Origin: Druceiella hillmani
Taxonomy: Eukaryota; Arthropoda; Insecta; Lepidoptera; Hepialidae
Assembly (NCBI GenBank): GCA_039881145.1
Contig: JAYKKI010000128.1
Span: forward strand, 525,001 to 589,000
DNA length: 64,000 nucleotides
Direction: 5' to 3'
This document shows, piece after piece, positions 59,425 through 64,000 of the stretch. The position numbers and the translations under genes are program-made. Under the pieces are notes generated by a model. It did no database searches and had not been told where the DNA came from. It worked only from the letters and a program-made list of their open reading frames with translations. Each line of letters starts with the position of its first letter. Position 1 is the first letter of the stretch.

Positions 59425-59597
59425 GTAAGGCAGAGGTCGAGTTAAAGCTAAATCAATTTATTGAAACGCTCCTACAGTCACCCAGTTACGTGGCTCACCA
59501 ACAAAGCACCGTTGGATGCTATAACAGTTACCTTTGTAATTCATTTGTTTTTTATTAAGGGTTTAATTAGGTAACCGTTTTTTTACGTGCCTTTATA

Positions 59598-59652
59598 TAA
59601 TTGTTTTCTTTTGAAAATACTACCTAGGAGTATTTTCAAAAGAAAACAATTA
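59598..59652. repeat. Perfect 24-bp inverted repeat, 7-nt loop
   Basis: 59598-59621 (taattgttttcttttgaaaa...) is exactly complementary to 59629-59652; the loop is acctagg, itself containing the palindrome cctagg. Confidence 0.95.
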
Positions 59653-60013
59653 AATATATATGGTAAAGATTATAGAAAAATAATGGAGTTTATGACTGAA
59701 CTTACAATATTTTTAAATATGTACCGGGTTTCTAACTAAAGCTATGAAATATATAGAAGGCATTATGTTGGCTTTATAAAAAAATAATTTTTGTAAATAG
59801 TATGATAGAAATATTACAAAACCTTAAACTTTTGTGAAGTCACTAAACGTATATGAAACTCTGGTGCTTGAAAGGTTTAATTTCCTTTTTTGTTTTGTTA
59901 AACGATTTGTTGTCACAATTTCAAATAATTTATTATCATTAAATTTTGAAATAATTACAAACCGGCTATTTTAGCTAAAACTTTATAACTTTAATTAAAA
60001 ATAACCCATAATT

Positions 60014-60014
60014 T

Positions 60015-60062
<48 letters not shown>

Positions 60063-60074
60063 ACATATATATAC

Positions 60075-60111
<37 letters not shown>

Positions 60112-60121
60112 AACATATATA
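60014..60121. repeat. (TA)n microsatellite with GTGT and ACAT blocks
   Basis: TA repeat interrupted by gtgtgtgtgtgtac and by four acat units. Confidence 0.96.
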
Positions 60122-60479
60122 TGCCCGTTTTAAAATTATTCAGAAATAATTCAATTACAAATACAGTGGAAAGGTAACAAAAAAATTTCACTCAGTGTTC
60201 AAAAAGTGTACCATTAATTTTAATTAGAATTACAAGTTACAGTAACAAATAATATTAAAGTAGTAAGTTAGTATATTTAGTGGTAATTTATTTATCTATT
60301 TTAATGGTTTTACAATAAAAAATACGAAATATTATTAAGATAAAATCTGCGATAATTAAATGCGTTTTGATAAAATTATGGTGAACATTTTTTCCATACG
60401 AAGCTATATATTTTAAGATATATTTTTTTGTCATTTTATTATTAACTTAATATGTACATAATCAGTTTTTCTTTAAAGT

Positions 60480-60840
60480 CCTCCGGCAAAGTGACGCTTG
60501 GACTTAAAATGAAAATTTCACTGCAATTTTACGCGGAATTAATGACGAGCATCTCAAACGTCTTCTAATTAGATAATGGACTAAAATTGAAACTCCCTCG
60601 GCAATGGAAAATGGCGGTCAACTTAATTTTAAACGTCCCCCTTCAAATGTCTGAGGATCGAGCGAATTATTTTTTGTTAAGTTTCCCATAGATGAATTTA
60701 ACGGAGAGATTTTACTTGTAAATCATTCAACGTTCATGTTTTGTCTGGTCGTTCTACATCGATAATTGGACATTTCCTGGAGAAATATATGTTGTGTTTA
60801 GCTTATTTCTTATCGTTCTAATCCTCATAATGCCGCCCTA
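60480..60840. promoter_or_regulatory. GC-raised patch with homeodomain-type sites
   Basis: ttctaattagataatgg, cggaattaatgacgagc, acatcgataattgg and tggaaaatggcggtcaac lie in about 350 bp of raised GC with no coding frame. TAATTA/TAATGG density is suggestive of a homeodomain-bound enhancer. Inference only. Confidence 0.32.
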
Positions 60841-61279
60841 TGTTGTATCATCAAACCGGTCTTAAAAAAACATTAAAGAAAAAAAATTGTTAAGTAATTA
60901 TGTAAAAAAGTATGATATTTATATAGAAGTATATAGATCGATAATCAAATTTTACTACTTGCTGAAAACAAGTATAATAAATTAATGTTCATTTTTAACT
61001 GATGTTCATTGTTAATTTTCAGCCGATACACTGAAATTGGGAAATACTTCGACAGCAACTGTTGTTTTCATTTTAAAACTTAAACTTTTTTGCCTAATAA
61101 TAATAATATTTATCGAGAGAGTGTTTTCATCTAACGATTTCCACAAGATTTTTTACAAAGCACTTTTTTGGATCCTGTTTAAACTTTTAAGGTCAAGTAA
61201 TATAAAAAGAATCACAGATACATCCCATCATATTTAAGGCACAAACACCTATATTAACGAGATGTTTATTACGAATCTT

Positions 61280-61535
61280 CATCGTTAATTAATGCAGTTC
61301 CTAAGATACGGGAAATGGTTAAAAAAATTTCGAATATTTTATTTGCACGCCTCTAAAATTTTCCTACCAATGTTTTGCTCTGTCCTATCCTATGCATTAA
61401 GATATATACCGATAAACATGCTTTATCAGTATACCAAAATTTTAGTTATTTTCGACCAACATTTTATGCTGAAAACTTTTGTGACAGTCCGACGGCCACA
61501 TGTGATCTTTTTTTGTAGTAAGGAACCAGGAAACA
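61280..61535 (+). repeat. Dispersed family copy (ACGGAACCCT family), tail
   Basis: cagttcctaagatacgggaa, gtgacagtccgacggcca and tagtaaggaaccaggaaa follow the tail order of the family (ggttcctgagata, gacagacggac, tacggaaccct). The 95-codon frame at 61292-61579 is repeat-derived. Confidence 0.45.
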
Positions 61536-62659
61536 GCAGTAAGTTAAATACAAAACAAATTTATAACAATATATTTTAGATCTTACGTATTAATCGATCT
61601 TACTTTAGACATAAAACATAGAGGCTGTTTTGTCATTGCAGAGAAATACTTTATAGAGATATTTATTATTCTCCCCCAAGGCTTAGCCACGCTTGATGGT
61701 AAGTACTGAAATGTGTGATACTATTGCATTTTTATTTTAGTCTCTTTAAACTATAAAACACGTTTTACGCTTTAACCAAATAATCAAGTATAATTAATGA
61801 GGATAAATAAATAATATGACCGTAGTAACAGTCCCTTACAAACACATTACATTAACTCTAAAAATTTTCATAATTTTGATCTATTCAGATAGAGCCAATA
61901 TACTTATTTCGACCTTAAGTTAAAGCTGATAATCATAAATTTTGGCCACACCGGCGTAATATCCCCAAAATGTGTTCTACACTACGTTCACGTAGACAAA
62001 TCCGGTCAAAATACGTAGATACCGCGTAAATGTATGCGATTGTAAACGATTACCTTTATAAACAGTAAACTATAAATAATAAGTGGTTTATAATATACCA
62101 ATTATAAATTATAAGCAAGCTAAGTATTTTTGCTTGTCAGCAGTAAAATTAATTTACATAAGGATTCATTATGTTTTGCAATAAACATTTACGAACTGAA
62201 TGTTCAGAAAATATTTGTATTTATCATTAAAACGCATATTATATGTTATTTACTGATTGTAGTTATGTTTCGACGTAAAATTTTTCTATCAGTTCATGAG
62301 CGCACACTGTTCTTCATACGCGGACATTATTTTCTTTAGCGTTTATGTTGACTGCTTTGATTTTGTAAACAACAGCCTACTTATATATAATAGATCTTTT
62401 ACCTTATGTTACGTGCGTGCAAATTTTTAATTTAATTTATTAAGATTCAATAAGCTGTTTATACTTCAAAGAAAATAAAATAAACAAGAAGCAGAAAACG
62501 TTTCACATTTATTGTATTAGCAAGGAGTTTAAACCATAATATTTGTTTATATGTGTATAATATTCGTCAAATCGCACAAATTATCTACAGGGCTAAAGCT
62601 AAAAGTTTGAAATCAGCTTATGTCTTACATGATCGGTGATAGTAGTTTGTGAAAATGTT
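61536..62659. other. Stretch without a gene
   Basis: AT-rich, with a GC-raised spot at 61940-62030 (gccacaccggcgtaatatcc, acactacgttcacgtagac). No gene. Confidence 0.5.
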
Positions 62660-62910
62660 TGTTACAAAATTTTCAGGGTTCTTTATCTTAAAAAGAAAAA
62701 CGGAACCCTTATCATTCACGCATCTGTTCTTATACCTGTCACAACCATTTTTCCAAAAAAACTGTTTAAGGTAACTCGAAATTTAGCATAATATTAAAAT
62801 GTATTAATCCATACATATCTCAATAGCTAAAATTAAAAAAATAATATTTTGACCATTTTAAATATAGTGCTGGATTTAGTTTGTAAGGGATAGTCATGAG
62901 GATTTAAATT
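62660..62910 (-). repeat. Dispersed family copy (ACGGAACCCT family)
   Basis: attttcagggttctttatct, aaaaacggaacccttatca, atacctgtcacaaccattttt and aaaaactgttta follow the family order in inverse orientation to the 56-57-kb copies. Clear but mutated. Confidence 0.65.
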
Positions 62911-64000
62911 TTTTTTTCATAATTTTTTTTTGTAATCATTAGATAATTCGAGAAACATGAAAACAATCTGTTCCCCTCCTTATTTCCAAAACTACTGTAA
63001 AAATATGGGTTTTCATGAACACATTGAAAGTTGTAGGCGAAAGTACAACGATGGTTCTAAATGTCATCATTTTTAATTATTTTATTAGTTTACTATACCA
63101 GAAAGTGATAGATTTAGGTTCAAATATCGTATTTACTAGAGTCTTTTAAACGTTTCATAATTTATATAAAAATAACTTCCGTAGTCTTGTTATAATATTA
63201 TAAATATTTGAAATGTCAGCAAAAAACGTTCATGACTTTCCAATATTTTTGATAGACCTGTTAAAAACACCGTACATATTAAGACATGCAAAAATAAAAA
63301 ATCACCCCCAATTCACATGTAGAAGATCTAGAGTAAAAATATTTTTATGAATATTTTTTTTCGTAAATTTGTAAGCGTTACAGCATAATCATGCTAAATC
63401 TCAGTTTCGTATAACTAATATTCTACGAGTAAGACCGCTGTGGCATACAGAAAAGCTAACAGACGAATTTGGCAAAACTAATAACTTTCTAATTTGGTTA
63501 TGAAATCTTAAAATTTTTAAGTAAAATCATTTATTTCCCAATTAATGTAAATATTTTAATTTAGCTCCATATGGTTGTACGAGGTGAAATTCGCATAGCG
63601 TCGGTTTTATTTGTTACCGAGTTAAACTCAATTGTAGACATTATTTCAGAAGCTATCATGTGGGAATAAAAGTAAAAGGAACACGTAGAGTAAGTAAATA
63701 ACGCATTATGTGTCCCTGAGGGATCGAAGAGATTGTTTGCCCTCCATTCCATTACGGAAGTAAACAAGCGATGAGAAGGCGGAAATGGAAGACAAGAAAT
63801 GTAAGAAAGGATTTCGACAGAAAAAGTATTAAGACAGAAATAAAGACTGCGTGTTTAAAAAATAAAAATGAAAGCAATCATTATCAAATAACTAGGCGCA
63901 TATGAAAAGAAAACAGTGGCCGGTTCGTAATGTTTTTTAATTTATATATTTTTTTTTACCTTCGTGTTTTTTTACCGAATGATCCGAATGAAATCGTATT
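62911..64000. other. Stretch without a gene, to window end
   Basis: AT-rich. cagtggccggttcgt near 63914 is a faint inverse match to the family start motif. No supported gene at the right edge. Confidence 0.5.

Noticed and set aside
59340..59430. tRNA-like B box (gggttcgatc) on the minus strand
   Set aside because: No A-box match lies at tRNA spacing upstream, so a tRNA or SINE head is not supported here.

Overview
This is eukaryotic, intron- or intergenic-type DNA: strongly AT-rich, with many long (TA)n tracts, decayed dispersed repeats, tandem dimers and no long open reading frame. The longest frame is about 139 codons and none has a recognisable cellular protein domain. Three things point to a lepidopteran insect, by recognition only since no search was possible: a Helitron-like end with the motif gcgaagccggagcgggtcg; many decayed copies of a dispersed family with the marks aacggaaccct and ccaagtgcgag next to runs of gtccgtctgtctgtc; and segments reading actacgcaacggattttgat. 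Order-level assignment is moderate confidence; species cannot be told.

Layout. 1-7 kb: diverged tandem dimers and trimers (1.1, 2.0 and 5.8 kb), one dispersed repeat and two GC-raised patches. 7.6-9.1 kb: two copies of a short element whose minus strand carries the parts of a hammerhead ribozyme; the second copy has an 11-bp flanking direct repeat and 34-bp inverted arms. 9.5 kb: a GC-rich minus-strand open segment ending in a good splice donor. 14.3 kb: a TA tract interleaved with three copies of an anchor. 17.5 kb: a tRNA-like SINE head. 18.06-19.06 kb: a Helitron-like element with repeated 5' ends and a GC-rich, TATA-containing insert. 29.8, 31.9, 50.8, 56.3 and 59.6 kb: hairpins with very long, near-perfect arms. 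33.9-34.2 kb: a dead LINE 3' coding end on the minus strand. 35.1-35.9 kb: a degenerate array of about 115-bp units. 43.8-44.1 and 48.2-48.5 kb: the same 300-bp sequence twice, in opposite orientation. 45.0-45.6 kb: a repeat whose tail is triplicated. 56.5-57.9 kb: two long copies of the dispersed family. 59.15-59.43 kb: a possible promoter and short 5' exons on the plus strand.

Interpretation. The window looks like a gene desert or a very large intron. Isolated GC-raised patches of 150-400 bp (4.1, 7.1, 12.9, 27.5, 29.6, 32.8, 38.8, 43.9, 46.5, 48.3, 48.7, 52.8 and 60.5 kb) stand out from the AT background and several carry homeodomain-, GATA-, POU- or E-box-like sites. They are candidate regulatory elements, but base composition and short motifs cannot prove this without cross-species alignment. 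Only two short protein-coding exons are proposed (9.5 kb minus, 59.3 kb plus), both tentative. The most distinctive observations are the hammerhead-like element, the inverted pair at 43.8/48.2 kb, and the set of near-perfect hairpins.
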